Source: Rhodopirellula bahusiensis (lineage in GTDB: Bacteria; Planctomycetota; Planctomycetia; Pirellulales; Pirellulaceae). From it: 64,000 nt of DNA. A model generated the notes under the pieces. It did no database searches and was not told the DNA's origin. It saw only the letters and a program-made list of their open reading frames with translations. Every line of letters begins with the position of its first letter. Within the stretch, counting starts at the first letter, position 1. Location: positions 1 to 64,000 of the forward strand of contig NZ_NIZW01000026.1 of the NCBI RefSeq assembly GCF_002727185.1. The letters are read 5' to 3'. The translations under genes were made by a program, and so were the position numbers. Below, one piece after another: positions 24,511 to 33,512 of the stretch.

Positions 24511-25971
24511 TTATCTGTTGGTTAGGTTGCGATTGGGGGAGTCTGCGTCCCTGACATTGTCCAACGCTTTGCCGGAAAGCACTTTCGGCGCCTCCGACTT
24601 CGGTAGCCATTTTTCGGCAAGGTCACGCTTCATTGGTTCGTGTTCTGGGTTGCTCGCTAGATTGGTCCATTCATTGGGATCTCTTGTGTGGTCGTAGAGT
24701 TCTTCAGTGCCGTCGAAATAGCGGGTGTAGCGCCAGTTCTTCGTTCGCAAGGTGTAGTTGCCACGCCCCCAAGTGGTCATCGCCGGTCGGTCGATAGGTT
24801 TTTTGGGGTCTTTCAACCACGGCACCAAACTGATTCCGTCCACGTATTCCGGTGGTGTAAGGCCGGTTAGGTCGCACAATGTTCGATAAACATTGATGAG
24901 TCCAACCGGTTCCGAACATCGTTTCCCGTTGCCATCCTGGCCTCGCGGATCCCAGATGATGAACGGGACCCTGGTGGATTCTTCCCACAGTGAAAATTTG
25001 GTGTAGGACCTTTTTTCACCGAGGTGGAATCCGTGGTCCGACCAGAGAACCACGATGGTATTGTCGAGGTACGTGCTTTCTTCGAGCGCTGTCATCACGC
25101 GACCGATATTGTCATCGGTAAAAGAAATGCACGACAGATAACCACGGCGAACTTCGTTCCAACAGTCATGCTGCTCAAAACGGTCGACGACGGATTGGAA
25201 TGCCATCGACTGGCCAACCGCGGGAATGTCTTCCAGGTCAGACTGCGTCATTGGCGGTGGTGCAATCTCGTCGGGGAAGCGGTCGTAGTTTTCTTCCGGT
25301 GTGATGAATTCGATGTGAGGACGAATGAACCCAACGGCGAGAAAGAAGGGTTTTTCGTGCTGCTTCTGCAGGAAGCTGACCGCATGGGAAGCAGTCCGGT
25401 AGTCAACAAAATGGTCGAGCGGGTTGGTTGCCGCGCAAACTCTCAAATATCGATTCTTCCTTTCTTTGTTGTCCGCCATGAACCCTTTTCCCTCGGCCCC
25501 TTTGATTTTGATATCGCCGAAGGAAGCGTATTCGTCCCAGGTTTCGTCTTCTTCATAGGTGTTGTCAGGGTTGTGAAACACCTTGGTCACGCCACAGGTG
25601 GTGTAACCGTTTTCTTTGAAATGACGGGGAAGGTTTGTGTAGCGATCGAGCACCTTCCGATCGACTTTTTTAAGTTTGTAAAACGGATAAAGCCCCGATT
25701 TATGGGGCTCGACTCCCAGGAGTAACGCGTTGCGACTGGGAGAGCATCCCGGCGCGGTGCAATGTGCGTTGGTGAACGTAACGCCTTTCGCCGCCAGCCT
25801 GTCCATGTGCGGTGTCTTTGCTTCAGGGTGACCGCCCAGGAAACCGCACCAGTCATTCATGTCATCAATGCAAATCATCAAGACGTTGGGGCGTTTTTGT
25901 TGGGCGTCCGCTATGGAAGCGTAGAAGCAGCAGATGGCCAATGAGATGGCGATGGTGTGTTTTGAAATCAC
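24511..25971 (-). CDS. Secreted sulfatase, iduronate-2-sulfatase-like
   Basis: A type I sulfatase with PNVLMICIDDMNDW (Asp pair at 36-37), the formylglycine site PGCSPSRNALLLG (Cys76 in this numbering), VLWSDHGFHLGEKRSYTKFS, and a C-terminus with LRTKNWRYTRYFDGTEELYD. I chose GTG 25971 because it gives a proper signal peptide (ISKHTIAISLAICCFYASIADA). The ATG at 26040 would add 23 residues with no signal character, but cannot be excluded. It is paired with a second sulfatase behind sigma and anti-sigma genes, so both enzymes are probably induced together by a sulfated polysaccharide. Confidence 0.9.
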   Translation of the reverse strand: MISKHTIAISLAICCFYASIADAQQKRPNVLMICIDDMNDWCGFLGGHPEAKTPHMDRLAAKGVTFTNAHCTAPGCSPSRNALLLGVEPHKSGLYPFYKLKKVDRKVLDRYTNLPRHFKENGYTTCGVTKVFHNPDNTYEEDETWDEYASFGDIKIKGAEGKGFMADNKERKNRYLRVCAATNPLDHFVDYRTASHAVSFLQKQHEKPFFLAVGFIRPHIEFITPEENYDRFPDEIAPPPMTQSDLEDIPAVGQSMAFQSVVDRFEQHDCWNEVRRGYLSCISFTDDNIGRVMTALEESTYLDNTIVVLWSDHGFHLGEKRSYTKFSLWEESTRVPFIIWDPRGQDGNGKRCSEPVGLINVYRTLCDLTGLTPPEYVDGISLVPWLKDPKKPIDRPAMTTWGRGNYTLRTKNWRYTRYFDGTEELYDHTRDPNEWTNLASNPEHEPMKRDLAEKWLPKSEAPKVLSGKALDNVRDADSPNRNLTNR

Positions 25972-26049
25972 TAGGTTAGGTTTCCGAGAATGGGTCGGAT
26001 GGTTGATGGCGATCGATAGACCGTGAGTCTTGCAACCCACCTGCGAGTG

Positions 26050-27411
26050 CTATTTCTTGAGTGTGAATTCGAGTTTCGGTTCGCTGGCTTCGGGATGCGG
26101 AACGCCAGCAAAGGCATGGCATGGGACGTCGTTGGTCCTGATCGGTAGGTTCTGCCGTTCGATGACAAAAGTCACTTCGGTATCTTTCCGTTCTTTGAGA
26201 AATTCCAACAACCTTTGGTTGCTGATCTCAAAGCTTCCGTTTTGTTGACTACGCGGCACGTCAAACGTTCCGAGGATCACACCGTCGTCGGGACTGGGAG
26301 AGTCTTGCCAACGACATTCAACGTTCCAGCCAACCTTTTCCGGGTTCGTGATTCCGTAGACCGCATATCGATTCAATTCCGGTAGGCTGCTGAATAGACC
26401 GTAGGGAAAGGGGACAAGGTTGAGCCGAAGCAGCACCGAATCGACCTCATCGAAGTTGACGTTGGAGAGATCGAAGGCAAAGAATGACCGTCGATCCCAT
26501 TGCTTCTTCATCAGCCGGTTGACAGTTAAGTATTTCGGCTGGATGAACTCGCGTCTGTCATTACGGATCGCAGTGCCTTCACGACCGCCAGTGCCGACAA
26601 TCAGCGTTTGGGGGCCAGGAGCAGGGCCAAGTTCAGGCTCGATCGGTTTTCCTTCGACAAGTGCGTTTGACTCAACCGTGATCGCCTTGCCAACGCCGCG
26701 CAACCGAGCGTTTTCGCCGGTTGAGGAAACGTAGACAGAAATTTCACCGTCAAGGACTTTGAAACTGGAACGATCACTGGACGGATCAACGCTCACTGAG
26801 AACTCAGTACCGTGGTCAACCGCATAGCCGTTTGGAGTTTCCATGATGAACCCGATGGCGGACTTTGGTACATCGATCCTCGCCCTACCGGACAGGATTC
26901 TTCCCCGCATCGGTGTAATCAGTTCCAGTCGGGCTGGTCCTTGGATCGAAACGTCAACGCCGGATCGGAACTGGATCGTTGCCATTCCTGTCTTCAAATC
27001 CAGAAGACCTGCGGCAAGGTCTGATCCGGTGGTAGTGGGGAGAGCACTTTCCCAGGAAGCGTTCTCTCCTGAAATCAACGTCGCGACTGGTGACGCAGCA
27101 AAGAAACGAGGCGCAAGCACGATCGCGAGCAGGATCGACGCTGCCAAGCCCGCTTGGGCGGCAAGGAATATCCATCTCGATTTCGTCCAACCGGGTGATG
27201 CGATCGCAGCAGCGGATTCCAATTGAACCTCAGGATTGCGAGCATTCTGGCCATGTTCGTGGATCAAACCTGTCAGCAATCGAACATCGTTGAATTGCTT
27301 CACTCGTTCCGGACAACAGCTTAGTTCATAGCCGAGTTCTTCGAGTTCATCCTCATTGAGTACACCCTCGAGATAGCGTGTTGTCAGATGTTGAAATTCT
27401 TCTTCTGTCAT
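26050..27411 (-). CDS. FecR-like anti-sigma factor with large C-terminal domain
   Basis: The 453-residue protein starts with a short cytoplasmic helical region (1-78, MTEEEFQHLTTRYLEGVLNE, typical of anti-sigma domains). One membrane helix follows (about 79-100). A FecR domain comes next (about 120-260: TGMATIQFRSGVDVSIQGPA, GRARIDVP, VDHGTEFSVSV). The extracytoplasmic C-terminus (about 290-453, SFFAFDLSNVNFDEVDSVLLRL) resembles a DNRLRE-type beta domain. I chose ATG 27411; the 15 extra residues upstream lie inside the sigma gene. The FecR domain would pass an outside signal to the sigma factor encoded just before it. Confidence 0.82.
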   Translation of the reverse strand: MTEEEFQHLTTRYLEGVLNEDELEELGYELSCCPERVKQFNDVRLLTGLIHEHGQNARNPEVQLESAAAIASPGWTKSRWIFLAAQAGLAASILLAIVLAPRFFAASPVATLISGENASWESALPTTTGSDLAAGLLDLKTGMATIQFRSGVDVSIQGPARLELITPMRGRILSGRARIDVPKSAIGFIMETPNGYAVDHGTEFSVSVDPSSDRSSFKVLDGEISVYVSSTGENARLRGVGKAITVESNALVEGKPIEPELGPAPGPQTLIVGTGGREGTAIRNDRREFIQPKYLTVNRLMKKQWDRRSFFAFDLSNVNFDEVDSVLLRLNLVPFPYGLFSSLPELNRYAVYGITNPEKVGWNVECRWQDSPSPDDGVILGTFDVPRSQQNGSFEISNQRLLEFLKERKDTEVTFVIERQNLPIRTNDVPCHAFAGVPHPEASEPKLEFTLKK

Positions 27412-27940
27412 AGTGGGATGTCTCCGCGTTCCACGCACCCAACCGGTCTTGAACACATTCGCCCAACGTGCTGTAAATTCGGTGCAACGTTTTATAAATT
27501 GTGTCCGGGGTACGCCCCAGTTTTTCCGCTACTTCAATGCCGCTCAATCCTTCAGAGAATCGAAGCCGAACTACGTCGCGGCAGTGAACCGTTAGGTTTG
27601 CGAGGCATTGGTGAAGTGCATCGACACGCAAGTTAATTTCATCGGCATCGCGACATTCGAGATCTGCGTCCACTAAATCCAAAATTGACTCATCGAGGAG
27701 AGATGGTCGATAATTTTGTCGGCGGATGAACTCATAGCAGCGGCGACGGAGAACTTTCCAGGACCAGTCGCGAAGATGACGGGGGCCTTCAAAGACGCTT
27801 TCATTCTCGAAGACCTTCACCAGCATGTCCTGGTAAGCATCTTCGGCGAGCTGTGACTGACGCAAGATCGACCAAGCAAGCGCGACTTGTTTGGTCCTTT
27901 CTTGCATCAGAATGCCGAGCATTTCGCTTCGATCCATCAT
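27353..27940 (-). CDS. ECF-type RNA polymerase sigma factor
   Basis: The 195-residue protein has sigma region 2 (about 10-75: QVALAWSILRQSQLAEDAYQ, then LRDWSWKVLRRRCYEFIRRQ) and region 4 (about 105-170: CRDVVRLRFSEGLSGIEVAE followed by KLGRTPDTIYKTLHRIY). Regions 1 and 3 are absent, as expected for ECF factors. The last 19 codons overlap the start of the anti-sigma gene (27353-27411). Its start overlaps the stop of the small lipoprotein gene as ATGA. It probably directs transcription of this operon, including the two sulfatases. Confidence 0.9.
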   Translation of the reverse strand: MMDRSEMLGILMQERTKQVALAWSILRQSQLAEDAYQDMLVKVFENESVFEGPRHLRDWSWKVLRRRCYEFIRRQNYRPSLLDESILDLVDADLECRDADEINLRVDALHQCLANLTVHCRDVVRLRFSEGLSGIEVAEKLGRTPDTIYKTLHRIYSTLGECVQDRLGAWNAETSHYDRRRISTSDNTLSRGCTQ

Positions 27941-28134
27941 CGTTGTTTGGGTGCCGATTTCGCTTCCTTTGCAGCCTGTTCAGCTGACTTTTTGTCACGA
28001 GCATCACGCTCGGCCTGAATGTCGGCGGCTGTTTGCAGGTCCATGATGACCTCGGGTTCTGAACTTCCGCTGCAACCGATAGCAGGGACGAATAGTGTGC
28101 AAGCAATGACTCCGCAGATTGCGAACCTTAGCAT
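27937..28134 (-). CDS. Small lipoprotein, first gene of the sigma/sulfatase operon
   Basis: The 65-residue protein has a lipoprotein signal: a hydrophobic stretch, then VPAIGCSGS, with the lipobox Cys at about 20. A short charged helix rich in Ala, Lys and Glu follows (AERDARDKKSAEQAAKEAK). I chose ATG 28134; the open frame continues far upstream without coding character. Its stop overlaps the sigma start (ATGA). The function is unknown; a surface-exposed or envelope-tethered sensor accessory is one possibility given the operon. Confidence 0.65.
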   Translation of the reverse strand: MLRFAICGVIACTLFVPAIGCSGSSEPEVIMDLQTAADIQAERDARDKKSAEQAAKEAKSAPKQR

Positions 28135-28334
28135 TGGAATTCCTAGTGTTGAGTGCGCAAGCTGTTTAGCGTTGCGCAGTGGTGGGGATGTGAAGATGTT
28201 GGGTGGCTGTGTGCCGCTCGTTCGCTTTGAATTGCCTTGCCGATCGGCAAGGCATTCAGCAGCAATCACCACAGCCAATAGGGCTGGATACTCACGAAGG
28301 CATCCAGCATGAATCGTTGATTTATTTCGGAGGT

Positions 28335-29555
28335 CTAAAACTCGGAGTCGATGACTTCTCCGGACGCACGAGTCCCAAGGGATCCCCACAGACCGAATGG
28401 ACTCCTTGCACCCGCGTTGGATGGTGCTGCGTTGATGGCACGAACGGTTTTGGCGGTTTGGTTGCCGGCGTCAATGGAGTCGGTGATGAACTTCACCGCT
28501 CCGTCACCCATCAATACGTGGGCTCCGCCTAGGTGGCGACTGCCGGCAGGAGCCAAGACTTCCATTTGCACGGACTTCAGCGAGTTCGGGCTTTGGTTGT
28601 TGTCGACGCAGAACTCACGGTTGGGAGGCAGGATTGTTTGAAAGCCAGTGTGGAGCAAGAAACCCGACGCCCATTGGAACCCTCGTGCCCGGTCGGCAGC
28701 GGACGCGTTTTGCAGATCGCTGCTCACATTGGGGTCCCAGAACTGAGGGCGTTCAGGATCACGGAACTGTTCGCAATAGCTTGGGTTGTTCATGACAGCG
28801 GCCCAAGCTTTATTGCCAATGTGAGGCTGCGTGCGAATATCGTTGTCCCCCATGTCGGTCGGGATTTCACCACACATGAGCGTGTTGGATAGCCCGTCGA
28901 GAACGTCGCGAAACTTGGTGCTTTCCATCGGTACAAACATCCCTCGCTGAGACGCACGTAGTCTTTCGATGCGCGAGCTATTGGGCGGTGTCATATCCCA
29001 GTCGTAGGCTCCTGAGTTGCCTTTTTCAATTGCATCGCCCATGCATGCGGCATAGTTCGTTCTTCCGTTCGCCGGCAAACCCGTTCCCGGATCGCTGGGG
29101 CAGCGGAACGCTGGTATCTCAGTCACCCAAGGGACAAATGTTGCACGATTTGGCGTTGGCCCCATGGGTGGGTAGAAGTTCGGTGCAACCGGAAGAGTTG
29201 GATCGCCGTTGCTGATGTGTTCCCACAGCGCGGTTTGCTCGATGAAAGGCATCAGCCCCACCAAGAAACTCAGTTGAAGCCGATTGTCTATGTTGGAACT
29301 CGCGTAGTGACCACCCAGGTAACCACCACCATCGGTGCCGCCACGCTGCACAGGCAGTTGGTTGTATGCCGAGTGATAGTTGTGAAGTGCGAGTCCAATC
29401 TGTTTGACATTGTTCCCACAACTCATACGGCGAGCGGCCTCGCGAGCTGCTTGAACAGCAGGGAGCAGCAAACCTACCAACACTCCAATGATCGCGATCA
29501 CGACGAGTAGTTCTACGAGAGTGAATCCATGCCTATCTCGACATCTATTTAACAC
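28335..29555 (-). CDS. DUF1559 pseudopilin-like protein with H-x9-DG region
   Basis: The 406-residue protein starts with a type IV pilin-like N-terminus ([20 protein letters not shown], cleaved after Gly by a prepilin peptidase). The DUF1559 domain that follows is found almost only in planctomycetes and relatives. The helical spine continues as [20 protein letters not shown]. The C-terminal signature [17 protein letters not shown] fits H-x9-DG proteins. Genomes of this group carry dozens of copies with unknown roles in the envelope or secretion. It is monocistronic with a long gene-free upstream region. Confidence 0.93.
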   Translation of the reverse strand: MLNRCRDRHGFTLVELLVVIAIIGVLVGLLLPAVQAAREAARRMSCGNNVKQIGLALHNYHSAYNQLPVQRGGTDGGGYLGGHYASSNIDNRLQLSFLVGLMPFIEQTALWEHISNGDPTLPVAPNFYPPMGPTPNRATFVPWVTEIPAFRCPSDPGTGLPANGRTNYAACMGDAIEKGNSGAYDWDMTPPNSSRIERLRASQRGMFVPMESTKFRDVLDGLSNTLMCGEIPTDMGDNDIRTQPHIGNKAWAAVMNNPSYCEQFRDPERPQFWDPNVSSDLQNASAADRARGFQWASGFLLHTGFQTILPPNREFCVDNNQSPNSLKSVQMEVLAPAGSRHLGGAHVLMGDGAVKFITDSIDAGNQTAKTVRAINAAPSNAGARSPFGLWGSLGTRASGEVIDSEF

Positions 29556-30376
29556 AATCTACCTCTTTAATTCATTGAAAACACAAGGTTGCTAGTCAAG
29601 CATCAAGCCCGATTGAAATAGCGAGATAAGCTTGCCAAGCAGTAGGTGCCGTCTCACATACCAAAGGAGCCGGACCAGAAGACCTACTGCACTCGTCTAC
29701 ATGCGCGACCTGAAAGTTCTGGACAATGAAATCGATCATTTCTTACGAAAAGTTGGAGTCGCTTTTGGGAAACGACAAACAGACTGTGGCAGGGTCGTGA
29801 GAGTTGAGACAAGTCGTGGTTGATTTTGACGACGGAGTATCAAAGCAGGATCCTCTAACACTTCAAACGGACAACCCGTAATAGATGAAGTTTTGATGAA
29901 CTGCATTTGGATGCGCGGCGACTTTCATGATGGACCCATACGACGCATGAAGATGCACGTCTCTTTGTGCATTAGGTAGGGGGCCAGGACTGGGTGGCAG
30001 GAGGGGTGTGTCGAGGTTTTGTATTCTCGTGTGTCTTCTCTGTTGAGCTCGATAAGCTGCACGAAAGACGATCAGATTGTTGAAGGCTTATCGTCAGTGT
30101 TTGCACCAACACGATTCGATGCGGACCACGTGGCTATCAACCCATTCAACGAGCAGCGTGACTTGCCCGAGACTGAAACATCGTTTCTTGCTTACGCGTG
30201 CGCTGCGTTGCGGCCAGGTACAGCCGGGGCGAACGTCTAAACGGCTCACATAATTCTGCCCGATCGTTCCTGCCCACGTGCTTATCGTGTGAAGCGAGGG
30301 CACGGAAGTTTTACCCATTCACTTCGAGCTTTTTCGCGAAGCAACCCAACGACGCAAACAGTTGATGGCAGCGGTT
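29556..30376. other. Gene-poor stretch of about 820 bases
   Basis: Two short open frames (29632-29823 and 30019-30240, plus strand) show no recognisable domain or start signals and are not called. The left part should hold the promoter and leader of the DUF1559 gene. The right part carries copy 2 of the 46-bp repeat (30239-30284). No RNA gene was recognised, but a small RNA could be missed by eye. Confidence 0.45.
30239..30284. repeat. 46-bp intergenic repeat, copy 2
   Basis: It matches 22875-22920 with 4 differences in 46 bases. It is again preceded by a CCGGGGCGAACGTC half-site resembling the arm of the 119-bp repeat. It lies about 90 bases past the stop of the hemW gene. Confidence 0.75.
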
Positions 30377-31546
30377 CTACTCTGGCTCAGACAGCAGAGC
30401 GGTTGCGACTGTGTCTGCGAACAGGATGCCGCGACGGGTGAGTTGCAGGTGGTGATTCTGGTGCGTGACCAGTTCCATCGATTGAAGTTTGGTCAGCGTT
30501 TGGGCAAGCAAGGTTTCCAGGTTGATTGAAGTGCGGTCACGAACCATGGAAAGCTCGATCCCGTCGAGCTGGCGGACTCCGAAGGCGGCCAGTTCACGAG
30601 CGTACTGTTCCAATGTGATGGTCTCGGTTTCGTCGGTTGCACGTCCGCCGGCCAGCATGCGTTTCAGATACGTTGTCGTGCTTCGATGATTGACTTCGCG
30701 TCGACCGTCGACGAAGCGTGCGGCTCCAGGACCAACGGCGTGCCAGCCACGTCCTGCCCAGTAGGCCAGGTTGTGTTGGCATCGGAAGGATTCTCGGGCG
30801 AAGCTGCTGATCTCGTACTGCTGCCAACCGTCGCTTGAGAATTGTTGTTGAGCGGCTTCGTACATTTGCAACTCGAGCGTCTCATCCGTTTCCGCCAAAT
30901 CACCGCGTGAACGCCGTGACCAGAAGGAGGTGCCTTTTTCGAATGTCAGGGCATAGGTGGAGACATGCGAGATCGAGGAGGCTGCGGCGATCGACAAATC
31001 ATTTTGCCAAGTCGCGAGAGTTTCGTTCGGGGCACCAAAGATCAGATCGATCGAGACATTGCCGACTCGTTGGTGAGCGGCTTCGATCGCATCGAGTGCG
31101 ATGGATTCGTCATGGCCGCGTTCGAGGCATCGCAATTTTTCGGCGTTGAACGACTGAACGCCGAGGCTGATCCGATTGACGCCGATGGCTTGCAAAGCAT
31201 CCAAGCACTCGGGCGAGATGTCTTCGGGGTTGGCTTCCGCGGTGATCTCAGCATCTTCGGCTATTGGGAACGCCTCCGCGATCGCTCGATGCAGTCGTTG
31301 CAGATGTGTGGCTGACAATCGCGTTGGCGTGCCACCGCCCAAGAAGATTGTTTGCAGCGGCAACTCTCGCGAGGAGTTGTCGATGCCTTTGAGTTCTCGC
31401 TCGACGGCATCAATGTATTGATCTTGTAGCTCGTCGCGACCGGCGATCACGCTGAAGTTGCAGTAACCGCAACGATGACGACAGAACGGAACGTGCACAT
31501 ACAGCGACTGTGGTTGCGGCCAGCCGCCGGGAGGAATGCACGTCAT
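30377..31546 (-). CDS. hemW: HemW-like radical SAM protein
   Basis: The 389-residue protein shows the HemW form of the radical SAM motif: VPFCRHRCGYCNF with Cys22, Cys26 and Cys29 (C-x3-C-x2-C). IFLGGGTPTRL at 67-77, EANPEDI and RISLGVQSF follow, and a HemW-type C-terminal winged-helix domain is present. HemW is a haem chaperone-like protein related to, but distinct from, oxygen-independent coproporphyrinogen oxidase (HemN). HemN has a fourth Cys and longer N-terminus not seen here. It follows the MBL gene by one base, so it belongs to the scpA operon. Confidence 0.88.
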   Translation of the reverse strand: MTCIPPGGWPQPQSLYVHVPFCRHRCGYCNFSVIAGRDELQDQYIDAVERELKGIDNSSRELPLQTIFLGGGTPTRLSATHLQRLHRAIAEAFPIAEDAEITAEANPEDISPECLDALQAIGVNRISLGVQSFNAEKLRCLERGHDESIALDAIEAAHQRVGNVSIDLIFGAPNETLATWQNDLSIAAASSISHVSTYALTFEKGTSFWSRRSRGDLAETDETLELQMYEAAQQQFSSDGWQQYEISSFARESFRCQHNLAYWAGRGWHAVGPGAARFVDGRREVNHRSTTTYLKRMLAGGRATDETETITLEQYARELAAFGVRQLDGIELSMVRDRTSINLETLLAQTLTKLQSMELVTHQNHHLQLTRRGILFADTVATALLSEPE

Positions 31547-31547
31547 G

Positions 31548-32390
31548 TTAGATCCAAAGTTTCAACCGGTCGTCCAGCATGCCGGGCAATGCTTTTTTGA
31601 CAAAGCGTCGGATTTGGACGTCGGTGTAACGCGTGCTGGCGTGAGACCCGATGATCAATTCGTTCTTGAAGTTGTCCGCTCGTTCGCGATAGTCATCCAC
31701 GTGCATGTGACCATGCTTATGGATTTTCGATCGGCGATGTTCGGGCGCAGCAAACGTGAGTTCACTGATCAGAATCTTGGACTCATAGAACTCGGGATTG
31801 TTGTCCAATCCCTTGGGTGATGTGTCGCCGGTGTAAGCGAACACGGGCACGCGTTGCTCGGTCGTGATTTCGGTGCCGGCCATCTTCAGGTCGCGAATTT
31901 TTTCGCCGGGCAGGTCCAGGTACTCGGGTTTGAGTTTGTGTCGACGTTGGTAGACGATGAACCCGAGTGCATCGATCGTGTGATGCACGTTCATGGATTT
32001 CACAACGTACTCACGACCGATCTTGGTTTCGTCGCCATCCAGCAATCCGATCAACTCACACGGCATCGCGCCACGATCGAGGCTGCGGAAGGTTTGCAAC
32101 ATCTTCCACGCCATGTCGACCGCTGAATCGGGCAGGTAGATGATCGGCGGATCCATCTTCATCATTCGGCGGCGGGACACGTACGCGGGAAGGGCAGCGA
32201 TGTGATCCAGGTGCGCGTGCGAGATGAACATGGTCGGCGTGCCCATGAAGTCCCAGGGCTGGACCCCGACATCGAAGAGCAGCTTGAGTTCGTTGACTCG
32301 CCAGCAGGTTTGCACCGCGGCGCGCGAGTAGCCCTCGATCGTCAGTCCGTTGTGGACATGCGAGAGAAGCGGAATGTTATCGACCATCAA
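31548..32390 (-). CDS. MBL-fold metallohydrolase, RNase Z-like
   Basis: The 280-residue protein has the metallo-beta-lactamase metal motif HAHLDH (58-63) in TMFISHAHLDHIAALPAYV. It also has VHHTIDALGFIVYQRR with a second metal His, PVFAYTGDTSPKG with a bridging Asp, and SHASTRYT near the C-terminus. The layout resembles tRNase Z and related hydrolases but lacks the flexible exosite arm typical of RNase Z. It is coupled to scpA by an ATGA overlap (32387-32390). An RNA- or phosphodiester-processing role is plausible; the substrate is not certain. Confidence 0.8.
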   Translation of the reverse strand: MMVDNIPLLSHVHNGLTIEGYSRAAVQTCWRVNELKLLFDVGVQPWDFMGTPTMFISHAHLDHIAALPAYVSRRRMMKMDPPIIYLPDSAVDMAWKMLQTFRSLDRGAMPCELIGLLDGDETKIGREYVVKSMNVHHTIDALGFIVYQRRHKLKPEYLDLPGEKIRDLKMAGTEITTEQRVPVFAYTGDTSPKGLDNNPEFYESKILISELTFAAPEHRRSKIHKHGHMHVDDYRERADNFKNELIIGSHASTRYTDVQIRRFVKKALPGMLDDRLKLWI

Positions 32391-33190
32391 CGCATCCGGA
32401 TCGGCATGTTGCTGTTGTCGATCGAGTCGGTGCCGTAGTTGTCGACTTCGTTGACGTTCAAATTGTCTGAGTAACGTTCGGTCCTCACGACTTCGATTTC
32501 ACCTTGGTCGTTTTGGTCGACCGCTGCGCCGTGGTGCCGGGTCAATTCCAGCATGGCGAGGAACCAACCGATGTAGGCCGATTTGTGTTGCCCGGCGGGC
32601 ACCAAGTCGACCAGCGGAACGCGGGGCTGAGCCGCCAGTTCTATGTGGATCTTTTGCATGTATACGTGGATGGGGGTGTCGTCGTAGATGACTTCGGTGG
32701 CCGGCGGCCCAGCGGATTCACGCATGATCCGTCCGAAGGCGCTGACCAAGTCCCAGATTTCAAGCTCGACGATCGGTTGGTCGGCTGGATCGTTGCGACG
32801 GGTCGGGAGGTCGTCGGCGACGCGTTCAAATCGGGTTTGCCAGCGAGCGGACATTTCGTCCAGCACCGCCGCCGCATCGCGAATTTCTTTGTACTGTAGC
32901 AGTCGTTCGACCAGCGATTCGTGGGTGTCCTCGACGGCTTCTTCTGCGGATTCATCCTCGATTTTGGGCAGGACCGCCTGGCTTTTCATTTCCACCAAGG
33001 TGGCGGCCAGTTCCAGGAAATCGCCCACTTCGCCCAAATCGAGCTCCTGAAGCACGTCCAGGTGAGCGACATATTGGTCGACCACTTTGGCGAGCGACAT
33101 CTCCGTCAGCGACAATTCCTGGCGGCGAACCAAGTACAGCAGCAGATCGATTGGGCCTCGATAGACCGGCAAATCGATGCGAAAGCTCAT
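32387..33190 (-). CDS. scpA: Segregation and condensation protein A
   Basis: The 267-residue protein shows the ScpA N-terminus FRIDLPVYRGPIDLLLYLVR, then LTEMSLAKVVDQYVAHL and FLELAATLVEMKSQAVLP, where it binds the SMC neck. A variable acidic middle and a C-terminal winged-helix region (DLVPAGQHKSAYIGWFLAML) follow, which binds the SMC head. ScpA is the kleisin of the SMC-ScpAB condensin that compacts and separates chromosomes. The partner scpB is not in this window. It is the first gene of a three-gene operon with an MBL hydrolase and hemW. Confidence 0.9.
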   Translation of the reverse strand: MSFRIDLPVYRGPIDLLLYLVRRQELSLTEMSLAKVVDQYVAHLDVLQELDLGEVGDFLELAATLVEMKSQAVLPKIEDESAEEAVEDTHESLVERLLQYKEIRDAAAVLDEMSARWQTRFERVADDLPTRRNDPADQPIVELEIWDLVSAFGRIMRESAGPPATEVIYDDTPIHVYMQKIHIELAAQPRVPLVDLVPAGQHKSAYIGWFLAMLELTRHHGAAVDQNDQGEIEVVRTERYSDNLNVNEVDNYGTDSIDNSNMPIRMR

Positions 33191-33512
33191 GCGGCGGGTC
33201 GCTCAGGATCAGAAAGGGCTGAAAGTGGGTGAAAGAGGGACAAAAACGGGAGCAGCAGGTTCGAAAGACGAGCTGTTTCCTGCGGATTCGTGTTCCGCGG
33301 CGAAGTGACAGCGAACTTTCGAAGGCTGGAACCGCTCTGTCACGGCTGATCAAGCAGCGAGTTTGCAGCGTTTGGCCCGAAGCCCTTGGCAGCGTCAACC
33401 TCCAAAATTATCATGCGTCGCTCTTGATCGCGACCCTTCCCTTGTATTTGTCGCGTCTTCGACGCGATTGGCGATCTTTTTTGCTCTCACATGGCGACTC
33501 ACAGGCACATCC
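33191..33512. other. Divergent intergenic region between scpA and ilvN
   Basis: No gene was seen in this 322-base gap. It should hold both promoters. Near its right end there is a terminator-like structure just upstream of ilvN (33426-33482). Confidence 0.5.
33426..33482 (+). promoter_or_regulatory. Possible attenuator hairpin upstream of ilvN
   Basis: An inner perfect hairpin (TCGCGTC with GACGCGA around TTC, 33451-33467) is enclosed by GATCGC (33426-33431) and GCGATC (33471-33476), and the outer stem is followed directly by TTTTTT. This resembles an intrinsic terminator about 30 bases before the ilvN start. No branched-chain-residue leader peptide was seen, so the controlling signal, if any, is unknown. 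Confidence 0.35.

Noticed and set aside
29632..30240. Two short plus-strand frames (63 and 73 codons)
   Set aside because: No ribosome-binding site, domain or supportive codon pattern. The second also contains the start of the 46-bp repeat.
33229..33512. Leader peptide for ilv attenuation
   Set aside because: The only ATG close to the hairpin gives a 4-codon frame without branched-chain residues.
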